Under the pieces are notes generated by a model. It saw nothing but the letters and a program-made list of their open reading frames with translations. It was not told the DNA's origin and did no database searches. The translations under genes were made by a program, and so were the position numbers. From NCBI RefSeq assembly GCF_022662015.1, contig NZ_JAKMCM010000001.1, positions 682,001 through 746,000 on the forward strand: a stretch of 64,000 nucleotides of DNA, read 5' to 3'. Shown one piece after another: positions 43,423-52,503 of this stretch. This DNA is from Aestuariivivens sediminicola. Its GTDB lineage: Bacteria; Bacteroidota; Bacteroidia; Flavobacteriales; Flavobacteriaceae. How positions within the stretch are numbered: the stretch's first letter is position 1; each line of letters starts with the position of its first letter.

Positions 43423-44928
43423 TTATAAGTTTGTCCAAACTATTCCGCTAGTATGACCGTCCAATAAGTTTGCCTCTCCAGGCTGTCTTATAAGTTGGCT
43501 AGCATAGTGGCTGTATTTAAGAAGTTGTTTTCTTCCATTTCTTATATGTCGCATGGAAACATATATTTCGTTTCCTGCAGAGCCAATGTCAACGAGTCTA
43601 TCATCTATACTGGCATAAGCTGGCATGGCTAAAGTAGTAAAAGAGCCATTATCTTGATATAGTCTAATTCCACCATCTTGTAAAACCCAAGGTCGTCCTA
43701 CTAAATCCACAGTAACTCTTTTACCCTGTATATTACTAGCAATAAGAGACCAACTGTTGCCATTTTTTTTATAAAGGTTTGTTTGTCGAGTATTATTAGC
43801 TAAACAATAGATGTTGCCTCCACCTTCAGATATATCAATGGTAGTGTACCCCCTTATGCCTGTATTATATCCTGAAAAATTTGTTAGAATTTGACCGCTG
43901 GAAGTTATATCAACACAAGTGGGAGCATTCGATCGATAGCTCTGTATCACTACATTATTCTTGTATAAATCAACATAATACCGTCTTCTCTTTAGATAAA
44001 CAACATCAGAATTATTATTGGCTCCAATATCTAGTATATCATTATAAGGATCATTTATTGGCTTTATTTTGTTTGGACCTGGGTACATGTCTGTTAAACC
44101 GTTTATGTCAGTATTTGACAGTCCTGATCTTTGAGTAGAAAATGTAGATCCATCTAGTTTAGTTATTGTTGGTAAAGAAGTACCAGGGAGATTGAAAGCC
44201 CAAGAACTATACATCATTATAGAACCAAAATTAAAACTACCATAATTATGTGCCAGTTCAGTTTCAAAATTAGGTTTTGCATCTGGTATTATATTCTGCC
44301 AGTGGATAATTATGTGATCATCTCTATCAGGTCTACTTTGTTCATGAAAAACACCCAATGCATGGCATATTTCATGTACTATTGAGCCCCTTATACAGCC
44401 ATCTGCTAATCTTATTAATTGTCTGCCCCCAGTCATACCGATATACGATGAACAACCATCTGAAGTAACAAAATCAATATAGTTTCCTGTTGCAGTTTCA
44501 TTAAATCTAATGTTAGTGTTTAGTTCAATATGGTTAATTGCCCACAAAATGTCATCTCTCCGATGAGGAAGCGAAATATTGAAATTTACCGTACTGTTTG
44601 TCCACCGTCTGGATAAGGCTGCAATTGCCTTGTTCTGCATATTCTTATCGGTGTCGGTAACAGTCGTGTCTTCTTTTTTCAAATGTTTTACTAGTTCTTC
44701 AGATATTAATATGTCTCCTTCGAAGACTTTAAAATTGTCAATTTCCAAGTAATAAAACGTTTTTCCGTCTTTCGTCTCAAAAGATTTCTGTTCACCTGTT
44801 CTGTTTGGAAATGCAATTTCTTGCTCGAACTTTGACAGTTTAGGTTCAGTTAGATTAGGATTATCAAGGTCGTTAGTACAGGAAACAACCAAGACACATA
44901 GACATAATTTTAGAATTATTTGTTTCAT
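43423..44928 (-). CDS. Astacin-family (M12A) metalloprotease lipoprotein with propeller-like C terminus
   Basis: A 501-residue secreted protease. A lipoprotein signal ends in VVSC, followed by TNDLDN. The catalytic domain (about 100-290) has the extended astacin motif HEICHALGVFHEQSRPDRDD and the Met-turn SIMMYSSWAF with its Tyr ligand. The C-terminal 200 residues carry tectonin-like repeats (YNDILDIGANNNSDVVYLKR, GNSWSLIASNIQGKRVTVDL, YASIDDRLVDIGSAGNEIYV), probably a propeller that binds surface or substrate. Related to flavastacin of flavobacteria. AT content looks higher than in neighbouring operons. Confidence 0.92.
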   Translation of the reverse strand: MKQIILKLCLCVLVVSCTNDLDNPNLTEPKLSKFEQEIAFPNRTGEQKSFETKDGKTFYYLEIDNFKVFEGDILISEELVKHLKKEDTTVTDTDKNMQNKAIAALSRRWTNSTVNFNISLPHRRDDILWAINHIELNTNIRFNETATGNYIDFVTSDGCSSYIGMTGGRQLIRLADGCIRGSIVHEICHALGVFHEQSRPDRDDHIIIHWQNIIPDAKPNFETELAHNYGSFNFGSIMMYSSWAFNLPGTSLPTITKLDGSTFSTQRSGLSNTDINGLTDMYPGPNKIKPINDPYNDILDIGANNNSDVVYLKRRRYYVDLYKNNVVIQSYRSNAPTCVDITSSGQILTNFSGYNTGIRGYTTIDISEGGGNIYCLANNTRQTNLYKKNGNSWSLIASNIQGKRVTVDLVGRPWVLQDGGIRLYQDNGSFTTLAMPAYASIDDRLVDIGSAGNEIYVSMRHIRNGRKQLLKYSHYASQLIRQPGEANLLDGHTSGIVWTNL

Positions 44929-45042
44929 ATTAAAAGGGTTAAATCATTATACCTACTCCCGTTTTTAGTCTTTTTTCGGTTCGTTCCGACCGTCATAGGG
45001 TATAAATTGCCCATAACATAAATATAAAAATGCATTAGTCGC

Positions 45043-46479
45043 TTATTCAACATAGTCGATTGAAACATCATCCAGTTCATAAACACCATCAAACCCATCC
45101 CTTCCGCTACCGGTATATTTAAAAGCAATATGAATGGTCCCTGAAATACAAGATAGATCAACAGTCCCAGAAGGCAGCCATTCTACAAAGGAATCGGAAT
45201 CCTTAACCACATAGGCATCGCCTAGAATAAACCAATCGGCACTAACAACACTTCCTTCATTACCGTCCCAATTGGATGCATATAACACTTCCAGATAACT
45301 GCTATCCGCCTGACTATTGGAGGTTTTAAATCGAAGTGTAGTACCAGGGTGCAGATCCAGATTAATCGGTGGTGTTATTAACCAGGCTATGTTACTGACA
45401 TCTCCGGAACTGGCTGATTGAAATCTTGCTGATCGCCCCAATGAGGCATTAGCAGACGAGGACGTCCAAGCTTCCCAGGATTCCGATCCTTCCTCGATAT
45501 AATTAGTCCATCCATTCCCTGAAATGGGATTGTTGTTTTTTTGTGATTCAAAATCTTCGAAAAACAAATTTGCCGTACCTGGTGCAGCTGCCGTGCCACA
45601 ACCAAACTCTAAAGGATCACAACGCTCCGAACTATCGAAATGAATATCTGCTGAACTGTTTGGAATCAGCACGTTAAATTGATCTCTATAATCGCGGCTG
45701 TAAATTCCTGTAATGCTTCCTTTACCCTGAGGCACCATCAGGGCTTTAAAATCTGAGAACGTACTGGTTTGCATAACCATTTGAATACCGGAATCGCAAC
45801 CTTCTAACAAACGGTAACCGTCATAGTCGTCAAAAGATTCACCGGCAAAAGTTGCCCCAAGTTCGAATCTGTTTAACTGCATATTATGCATTTCAATGAG
45901 CGTGTTTTCAAAGGTTTCTGATAGGGTATCCAAACTAACTGTTACTGGCAATATATTGACCACATCGTTTGTTCGTATTACAATATCTCGATATTCAGAA
46001 GCGTGAATTTGTTTTACCTTTACGCCTTCTCCTTTTCCAATAACCAAAACGCCATTTACTTTTCCAACGGTAAGTCCTTTTAATTTTACGAATACGCGTT
46101 GTCCAAATTGATAGATATCTGAGAGACTTGTATCATTAATTTCAATTTTGAATCCCAATCTTGGATCGGAATCGGGATTGCCATCACCCGTTTTGTTCTG
46201 AATGATAAGTTCCTTATAAAAGTTACCCGCTCTATCGGTTGAAATCACATAGCCCTCTATATATATGTCGTCCTCTATTAAAACACTCGCTTGGCCATCA
46301 TTGACGGCTTGTTCATATAATGATTTCACCGCTTTAAAGGAAGTTAATTGCTCCATTGGGATATTTGGATTTTGTATTGAAATATCAGGTGCTGCAAAAC
46401 GATCATCCTGAAGGCAGGACCAACACATAAAAATCAGAATGAAATAGCTTATTATGCGCTTATGCTTCCTATTATTCAT
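45043..46479 (-). CDS. DUF5689/choice-of-anchor J lipoprotein, partner of a TonB-dependent receptor
   Basis: A 478-residue lipoprotein (MNNRKHKRIISYFILIFM, lipobox CWSC, then LQDDRF). An in-frame Met six codons earlier is an alternative start. The first half (about 40-260) fits DUF5689, an OB-like domain: IYIEGYVISTDRAGNFYKEL, GFKIEINDTSLSDIYQFGQ, VFVKLKGLTVGKVNGVLV. The second half is a choice-of-anchor J jelly roll (NLFFEDFES, SARFQSASS, AWLITPPINLDLHPGTTLRF, YELDDVSIDYVE). Such proteins lie next to receptors and are thought to be their surface ligand-binding partner. It starts 33 nt after the receptor gene. Confidence 0.87.
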   Translation of the reverse strand: MNNRKHKRIISYFILIFMCWSCLQDDRFAAPDISIQNPNIPMEQLTSFKAVKSLYEQAVNDGQASVLIEDDIYIEGYVISTDRAGNFYKELIIQNKTGDGNPDSDPRLGFKIEINDTSLSDIYQFGQRVFVKLKGLTVGKVNGVLVIGKGEGVKVKQIHASEYRDIVIRTNDVVNILPVTVSLDTLSETFENTLIEMHNMQLNRFELGATFAGESFDDYDGYRLLEGCDSGIQMVMQTSTFSDFKALMVPQGKGSITGIYSRDYRDQFNVLIPNSSADIHFDSSERCDPLEFGCGTAAAPGTANLFFEDFESQKNNNPISGNGWTNYIEEGSESWEAWTSSSANASLGRSARFQSASSGDVSNIAWLITPPINLDLHPGTTLRFKTSNSQADSSYLEVLYASNWDGNEGSVVSADWFILGDAYVVKDSDSFVEWLPSGTVDLSCISGTIHIAFKYTGSGRDGFDGVYELDDVSIDYVE

Positions 46480-46512
46480 TGCTAATACAAAATCCATAAT
46501 AGTACGGTTACA

Positions 46513-49323
46513 TTAGAATCTATAATTCATATTTACAAAATAGGTGGTACCCTGGCCAAACCAGTATTTCGAACCAAATACAGGCACTTCCAATGCCCTA
46601 TCGTCTCTTAATTGTCTGTAGTTTGCATTTCTTCCCTGTTCGAAACCACCTGTTTTGTAAATTTCATCCAATACATTATTAATACTCACAAACAGCCCCA
46701 AATAGGTATTCCCTAGTCTCCAGGATTTACCACCTGCAAAATTCACGACAAAATAATCATCAAATTTTTCCTGCTTAAGCAGCTCTTTCGCTAAAGTTTC
46801 ATCATAATCATTAAAAGGAATCCCATCAAAATCTGATATAAAATTTGAGCTTCTCAATAATGGATTGATATCGATATATATGTCGGAAAAGTAATTTACA
46901 GTAGTACTGAACCACCAATACCTCGGATCACGATATTCAAAACCGAATGAATACGCATGCTGGGGACCATTGGCGAGCTTATAATTTTTTAAGTATGATT
47001 GTCCATAATCGTTAAAACCATCAACGAATCCAGCATTTTCAGCGCTTTCATCCGGTACAGCTGTTAAGAATAAACTCGGATTGTTGCTGTAAGTAAATTG
47101 ACCAATCGATGCCGCTGTATGCAGTTTAACAGAAGGATTCACTGATACCTCCAGACCAAATTCCAGGCCTAAATAATTCTTATTAACACCTTGCAATATT
47201 TCCTGAATGAAAACAGCATTGTCTCCCCCAACGCCATCTGCAAAATAAAAAGCCAACTCATTGTCATCTTTAATAGTTGTATAATAGCCGGTGAATTTTG
47301 CATTTAAATTTGGTGATCTGTAATGGTAAGCAGCATCAATTGAAGCCAACTTTTTCTCAATAATATTGGGAACCACATTATTATTCTGCCTGGGGTTGGA
47401 GTATGAATTACGCAATGAAGGTGCCTTATGGACATAAGCTAGATTAAAACCAAAAAGGTGTTTACCCGTTAATTTGTAGGTAACACCTCCTTTAGCTCCA
47501 AAGCCCAAAAAGTTTTGTTTCTCTCCCTTACCAAATGAGGTATCTGGAAATGCTCCATTTTGATATAATCCTTCTCTCAGGTATTGCGTGCCACTTACAC
47601 TTCCAGCCAGATAAAAATCGACCGTTTTGTATCTAAATTCCACCTGTGAAAAGACATTAAAAACATGAGCGGATAAAATAAAGTTGTACTTAAATTTATC
47701 TCCTTCTGTTACTAATCGGTTCGGGTTGAGCAAATCATTCTGACCTTCAAAAATTCCGGTGGAAAAGGGATTTACATCTAAATAGGTGTCTGCCCCCAAA
47801 AGATCAATTACCAAAGCAAAATTTTCGGATTTTAATTGTTTGAAACTAACCGAGGCATCAAATAGGATGTTTCCATTTATCTTTGTATTTAATATCGTAT
47901 TAAAACTAAATTGCTCATCATTTGTACGATCCTCATACAAGACATAAGTAGCATTATGCCCATTATGAGTACCGTTCGTATTCGCTTCATACAATCTGCT
48001 CCAATCAATTTGTCCTTTATCTTTGAACGCCTTTAGAGCTAAATAGGCAGACCCTAAGTCATCAGGAAAATTTCGTTCAAAGTAGCTGGGCAATTTTTGG
48101 TAATACGCCGGACTGGGATTTGCTCCGCCGCCTTCTGACAGACCTTCAATTGATGTAGAACCACCGTAGTCTAATCGGCTATCTCCCCTTTTTCCGAATT
48201 GATAGGCCAAATTCGTATGTATTGATGTCTTTCCCGATACATCCCAATAATGGCTAAAAATAAAAAAGGGTTCTTCGATGTGCTTCATCCTTGAGTTTCG
48301 CTTTTTCCCATTTTGCCATCCCCAATATTCATTGTACCTGATTCCTTTTAAATTGAAAACTTCTTCTGTTTTTGGAGAAGACTTACCCCGTTTATTTGGG
48401 CTATAAACCGATACAACGTTAATCCTGTGTCTATTTGAAATTTTTTTTTCAACAGAGGCAAGAAAAGAATGTGATTCATAGGGTGTACCTTCTGTAAAGC
48501 CTTCATTCCCCCATCGTCTTCCCATTGATAAAGCAAATGCCCAGTTATTTTTTAATACCCCGGAAGCATAACTTGTCATAAAGCGATTCTTATAGCTTCT
48601 GTTGGAAAATGAGTAGGTTAACCGACTTCCCTTTCTAATTTGTGATGCTGTGAGATTGATATTTGTGGTTCTCAAAACACCACCAAACCCATAAGATGAG
48701 GGTGATATTCTCCACGAAAGCTCTTGATTGGCCATAACATCATTCAAGCCACCCCAGTTACTCCATTGTGGTCTGTGATCATATACCTTATTCATCTCGA
48801 TACCATTAATAAAAATCGATCCAAATTCAGAATCCAAGCCTCTGGCCCTGTAAAAGGAGGGGCTAAATTGAAAAGCCACTGTTCTTTGAAAAATATCCAG
48901 AGTAGATGTGAGTAAACCGGATACTGTATTCATATCTCCTGCGACTTCATTAAGTTCTTGATCCGAGAGGGGTGTTGTATATAAATCAAGGGAAGTCACA
49001 TCGATGTCTAATGTCATATCTGCAATATTAACGGTTTGACCTTCATTAACCAGTATAGGATATGTCCTGGTCAAATATCCTTCTTTGGAAATTTTTAGAA
49101 TGTGTTCACCGAAACCTATATTCCAGTTGAATTCGAATTGCCCTAAGGTATCGGTATATGTGAAATGTTCAGTTCCTTCAACTGAAACCATGGTATTAGC
49201 AACTGGTTTGAAGGTAAATGCTTCCTTTACACTCCCTTTGACAATTGTGAATTGTGCAAATCCCATCAGATTGTCGAATAAGATGACACCAAGTATTGTA
49301 AGTTTTATCTTTAAATATCTCGT
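46513..49323 (-). CDS. TonB-dependent receptor with carboxypeptidase-like N-terminal domain (start at ACG?)
   Basis: Outer-membrane active transporter. From the internal ATG at 49266 there are 917 residues with a carboxypeptidase-regulatory-like domain (about 8-85), the plug with IFINGIEMNKVYDHRPQWSN and WRISPSSYGFGGV, and a 22-strand barrel ending in YFVNMNYRF. That ATG lies inside the signal peptide: the frame continues upstream, giving RYLKIKLTILGVILF then FDNLMGFAQ, a normal signal peptide, preceded by ACG at 49321-49323 where an ATG is expected. A TAA follows eight codons further up. The start at ACG (or ATT at 49329) is inferred. A DUF5689 lipoprotein partner follows. Confidence 0.87.
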   Translation of the reverse strand, partial: TRYLKIKLTILGVILFDNLMGFAQFTIVKGSVKEAFTFKPVANTMVSVEGTEHFTYTDTLGQFEFNWNIGFGEHILKISKEGYLTRTYPILVNEGQTVNIADMTLDIDVTSLDLYTTPLSDQELNEVAGDMNTVSGLLTSTLDIFQRTVAFQFSPSFYRARGLDSEFGSIFINGIEMNKVYDHRPQWSNWGGLNDVMANQELSWRISPSSYGFGGVLRTTNINLTASQIRKGSRLTYSFSNRSYKNRFMTSYASGVLKNNWAFALSMGRRWGNEGFTEGTPYESHSFLASVEKKISNRHRINVVSVYSPNKRGKSSPKTEEVFNLKGIRYNEYWGWQNGKKRNSRMKHIEEPFFIFSHYWDVSGKTSIHTNLAYQFGKRGDSRLDYGGSTSIEGLSEGGGANPSPAYYQKLPSYFERNFPDDLGSAYLALKAFKDKGQIDWSRLYEANTNGTHNGHNATYVLYEDRTNDEQFSFNTILNTKINGNILFDASVSFKQLKSENFALVIDLLGADTYLDVNPFSTGIFEGQNDLLNPNRLVTEGDKFKYNFILSAHVFNVFSQVEFRYKTVDFYLAGSVSGTQYLREGLYQNGAFPDTSFGKGEKQNFLGFGAKGGVTYKLTGKHLFGFNLAYVHKAPSLRNSYSNPRQNNNVVPNIIEKKLASIDAAYHYRSPNLNAKFTGYYTTIKDDNELAFYFADGVGGDNAVFIQEILQGVNKNYLGLEFGLEVSVNPSVKLHTAASIGQFTYSNNPSLFLTAVPDESAENAGFVDGFNDYGQSYLKNYKLANGPQHAYSFGFEYRDPRYWWFSTTVNYFSDIYIDINPLLRSSNFISDFDGIPFNDYDETLAKELLKQEKFDDYFVVNFAGGKSWRLGNTYLGLFVSINNVLDEIYKTGGFEQGRNANYRQLRDDRALEVPVFGSKYWFGQGTTYFVNMNYRF

Positions 49324-49357
49324 TGAAATAATACTAAACAGGTTACGTTAATGACTA

Positions 49358-49365
49358 CAAACATA
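49358..49365 (-). promoter_or_regulatory. -7 element (TATGTTTG) for the receptor/DUF5689 pair
   Basis: TATGTTTG on the minus strand matches TAnnTTTG. The predicted transcript start is near 49350, which leaves about 28 nt to the proposed ACG start at 49323 and so supports translation beginning upstream of the ATG at 49266. Confidence 0.5.
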
Positions 49366-49409
49366 GCTATGCTCTAGGATTTCATACCTCTGAATTGCAC
49401 TTAATTGTA

Positions 49410-50474
49410 ATGAAATATGTTCGAATGAATAAATTACATGTATCCGTATTCTTAATAATGGCCCTGCTATTACAAAATGCGTATGCTCAGGAAAAAAAAT
49501 ACATCATCCATACCATAGGCTTTTATAATCTAGAGAACCTATTTGACACAATAAATGATCCCAATACTTTTGATGAGTACAGCCCCATAATGGAAATAAA
49601 AACGAATAAATCCGAGGTTTATAGAAAGAAAATAACCAATATGGCGAAGGTCATAGCCGATATGGGTTCTCAATTTACACAACATGGTCCATCCCTTTTG
49701 GGCGTAGCTGAAATTGAAAACGTTATGGTTTTGGAAACCTTAGTGAATCAACCGGAATTAGTGGATAAAGATTTTGGCATCATTCATTTTAATTCCCCCG
49801 ATGTCCGTGGAATAGATGTCGCCTTGCTTTACCAGAAAAAATTATTTACACCCACCCATTCCAGCCGTCATGAACTAAAACTTTTCGATGTTTCCCATGC
49901 AAAACACGATTATACCCGAGACCAACTTTTGGTAAGTGGACTGCTAACTAATGAACAAATCCACATCATCGTCAACCATTGGCCCTCCAGAAGAGGAGGA
50001 GAAGACCGAAGCAGATATAAACGCTTAGCTGCCGCAAAACTCAATAAACATATTATAGATTCCTTACAAAGTAAAAACCCAAATGCCAAAATAGTTATTA
50101 TGGGTGATTTCAACGATGACCCCTGTAATGACAGTTTCAAAACTATTTTAAAATCCAAAAGACATAAAAAAGAGGTTGGTTTTAAGGGCATTTATAACCC
50201 TTTTGAAAATTTCTTTAAACGCGGCTTGGGGACCACTGCTTATCGCGATAAATGGAGTTTATTTGACCAAATATTGATTACAAAACCCTTATTAGGGAAT
50301 GATTACAGCTCATTTCGGTTTTATAAAGCCGGGATATTCAATAAAGATTATGTCATCAACCAAAAAGGACGGTATAAAGGTTATCCCTTTCGAAGTTTTT
50401 CAAATGGCCGTTTTACCGGTGGGTTTAGCGATCACTTCCCCGTATATATTTACCTCATCAAGGAAGCGCGGTGA
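49410..50474 (+). CDS. Secreted endonuclease/exonuclease/phosphatase family protein
   Basis: A 354-residue exported EEP-fold hydrolase. The signal peptide is KLHVSVFLIMALLLQNAYAQ; ATG 49410 or 49425 can be the start, while TTG 49395 is too far up. Motifs: IGFYNLENLFDTIND, GVAEIENVMVLETL, VRGIDVALLYQKK, DYTRDQLLVSGLL, VNHWPSRRGGEDRSRY, VIMGDFNDDP, DKWSLFDQI, FSDHFPVYIYL. It is a paralogue of the cytoplasmic copy at 39566 with the same motif order. Divergent from the receptor gene and close to a secreted endonuclease, it may degrade nucleic acid or phosphoesters outside the cell. Confidence 0.9.
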   Translation: MKYVRMNKLHVSVFLIMALLLQNAYAQEKKYIIHTIGFYNLENLFDTINDPNTFDEYSPIMEIKTNKSEVYRKKITNMAKVIADMGSQFTQHGPSLLGVAEIENVMVLETLVNQPELVDKDFGIIHFNSPDVRGIDVALLYQKKLFTPTHSSRHELKLFDVSHAKHDYTRDQLLVSGLLTNEQIHIIVNHWPSRRGGEDRSRYKRLAAAKLNKHIIDSLQSKNPNAKIVIMGDFNDDPCNDSFKTILKSKRHKKEVGFKGIYNPFENFFKRGLGTTAYRDKWSLFDQILITKPLLGNDYSSFRFYKAGIFNKDYVINQKGRYKGYPFRSFSNGRFTGGFSDHFPVYIYLIKEAR

Positions 50475-50527
50475 TTAAGACCATCACCTCCACCATGGAA
50501 CGTTGAAAGTCTCCTTTCCGCAAAGCT

Positions 50528-50968
50528 CTAATTCCACCAGGTATCCCATGGGATCCTTGACAGCAGCAGTATGAGTGCAATAGCGTAGAAAATAGCAAGG
50601 TTCTTGAACTTTGCCCCCGAGGTCAGTCTCCTCTTATGCTTCGAATAGCCTATGGTTATTAATACCACGGCAATGATATTGACCGAGGGATGCTCCACGA
50701 GATACAAGCGGGCCACAGCATCGCCCATTACACCGCCTCCCAAGGCACTCCAGACCTCAAATCGGGGGGATACGAAATAGAGCAGTAATCCAATTAATAA
50801 CTGGATATGCGACACGATTAAGGTAAACAGCGATATTCTAAAATCCTTTGCACCATATTCCATATCCGAAACCAATTTGAACACGGCATTTCCGGTGCTG
50901 AGAATTAATATGAATAATACCAAATAGGCCCAATAGGAATGTAAACTGAGAACGGTTTCGTAAAACAT
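50528..50968 (-). CDS. Four-helix membrane protein, cytochrome b-like
   Basis: A 146-residue integral membrane protein with four predicted helices (about 10-30, 45-65, 90-105 and 125-140). Histidines within or beside helices (LHSYWAYL, SHIQLLIGLLLYF, VEHPSVNII) could bind haem, and homologues in Bacteroidota are often labelled cytochrome b; I cannot confirm haem binding. It lies between the two nuclease genes on the minus strand. Confidence 0.7.
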   Translation of the reverse strand: MFYETVLSLHSYWAYLVLFILILSTGNAVFKLVSDMEYGAKDFRISLFTLIVSHIQLLIGLLLYFVSPRFEVWSALGGGVMGDAVARLYLVEHPSVNIIAVVLITIGYSKHKRRLTSGAKFKNLAIFYAIALILLLSRIPWDTWWN

Positions 50969-51045
50969 ACTTTTCGTTTATTTTATTTTAGCAAATGTAA
51001 CAATAAAAGCCATAACATCCGACCTCCTGTCAGGTGATCCGCCTC

Positions 51046-52404
51046 TTACTCCCATTTATTTTCAGCATCGTTACCGCCCCAGATCAGGGTAGCAAGATAG
51101 GGGTTGTCAATAAATGGGTTCCTGTTCCCCTGTGCTGCATAGATCACCGAATTTCTCTGCTCCTCAAACGGGGACACGGGGTCTTCAATATTCCATTTGA
51201 TAAAGAGTTCTATGGTGCCCACCTTGTCAAAGGTCTCCCCATATCGAATGTTGAGATACATGACCATTCGGGCGACGTCACCCTTCCAGTCATCCCCGGG
51301 ATACCAGGTCTCCCCTTCGAGTTTGTAGGTGCCACTGCCATCAGCAAAGGGATAATTGAGCCTTGCGCTGTTCACATCGGCATCACAGACCCTGAGGTGA
51401 TGCAGATCGGTTACAGCATCTGTAGCCTCAAGCAAGGATTGCGGATATATGTGTTCTGTATTAAAAGTCTGCGGTGAATAGGGGTTCGTACCAGAGGTAT
51501 ATTCCTCCCAATACCGGCTTTCTCCGGAGTACATCAATATCACATTATCCGCATTGTTCAGGTCCTCATCCGCATTATACAGGTGTTCATGCCGCTGACC
51601 GTAGGATAAAATGGTCGTGTGGTTGGATGTGGTATGCCCACTGAGTTCATCGAACATTAGATCCGATGCTTCAGAAAAAATAACACCACTGTAATAGGCA
51701 ACCAACTCCGATGGGATGTTAAAGGGTATTGAGGTAACGACGTTAACAGTGACCACTGCGGTATCGCAAGAATTGGAGGGCTCGTCGTCGTCGCAAATGG
51801 TATAGCTAAAACTATCCTGTCCGATAAAGCCATTAGGGGCCGTGTAACTTATGGTGCTATCGCTATTCAAAACAACAGTTCCCTGTGTGGCGCTGTCATC
51901 AACAGCAGTCACCTGAGCGTCATCAATAAGTGTATCATTAACCAAAACTTTATCTAAAATCCGCGTACTGTTTTCAAGGACATTCACCACATCGTCTTCA
52001 GCAACAGGATTGCCTTCATCCGTAACGGTGATGGTTACCGTGCCAGTGGAACAATTCTTAGGTGTATCGTCATCGCAAAGGGTGTAGGTAAAGGTGTCTT
52101 CACCGACAAAACCCGCTTTTGGCGTATACAGATAATGGGTGCGTTCATCGGTTACGGTACCACCTTCTGAGGTCGTTGCATCAAAGCTATCGATCCGGGC
52201 ATTATCCACTACAGTATCATTATTCAATAGGTTATTCAGCTCAAGTTCTGTGTCTTCCACAGTAGTGGCAGTATCGTTTACGGCAACCGGTTTCCCATCA
52301 TCCGTTGGAGTGGGGTTCGGATCAGGATTGGAAGCATCATCGCCTCCTGAACTGCAGTTACAATACAACAGTACGATTAAAATAGACCATATCAACTTTT
52401 TCAT
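51046..52404 (-). CDS. Secreted endonuclease I (NucM-like) lipoprotein with two Ig-like domains
   Basis: A 452-residue surface nuclease. A lipoprotein signal (MKKLIWSILIVLLYCNC, then SSGGDD). Two tandem cadherin/Big_9-type domains follow (about 37-125 and 130-220), each with AxNDTxTxxED- or EDDVVNVLEN-type starts and DTFTYTLCDDD or DSFSYTICDDD. The C-terminal endonuclease I domain (about 225-452) has the catalytic motifs FNTEHIYPQSLL, DLHHLRVCDADVNSARLNYP and KGDVARMVMYLNIRYG. It should cut extracellular DNA or RNA. A hairpin terminator separates it from the four-repeat lipoprotein gene upstream. Confidence 0.93.
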   Translation of the reverse strand: MKKLIWSILIVLLYCNCSSGGDDASNPDPNPTPTDDGKPVAVNDTATTVEDTELELNNLLNNDTVVDNARIDSFDATTSEGGTVTDERTHYLYTPKAGFVGEDTFTYTLCDDDTPKNCSTGTVTITVTDEGNPVAEDDVVNVLENSTRILDKVLVNDTLIDDAQVTAVDDSATQGTVVLNSDSTISYTAPNGFIGQDSFSYTICDDDEPSNSCDTAVVTVNVVTSIPFNIPSELVAYYSGVIFSEASDLMFDELSGHTTSNHTTILSYGQRHEHLYNADEDLNNADNVILMYSGESRYWEEYTSGTNPYSPQTFNTEHIYPQSLLEATDAVTDLHHLRVCDADVNSARLNYPFADGSGTYKLEGETWYPGDDWKGDVARMVMYLNIRYGETFDKVGTIELFIKWNIEDPVSPFEEQRNSVIYAAQGNRNPFIDNPYLATLIWGGNDAENKWE

Positions 52405-52431
52405 AACCTAAATGTAAAATTTTTAAAGATA

Positions 52432-52471
52432 AAATATCCCCAAAAGGCCTAACACCATTTTGGGGATATTT
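52432..52471 (-). terminator. Hairpin terminator between the receptor operon and endonuclease I gene
   Basis: AAATATCCCCAAAA (52432-52445) and TTTTGGGGATATTT (52458-52471) form a perfect 14-bp stem with a 12-nt loop. The T-rich tail on the minus strand is interrupted (TTTTATCTTT), so termination may be partial. Confidence 0.65.
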
Positions 52472-52503
52472 GAATTAAGGTATCTATTACCTGTTAATTA
52501 TTT

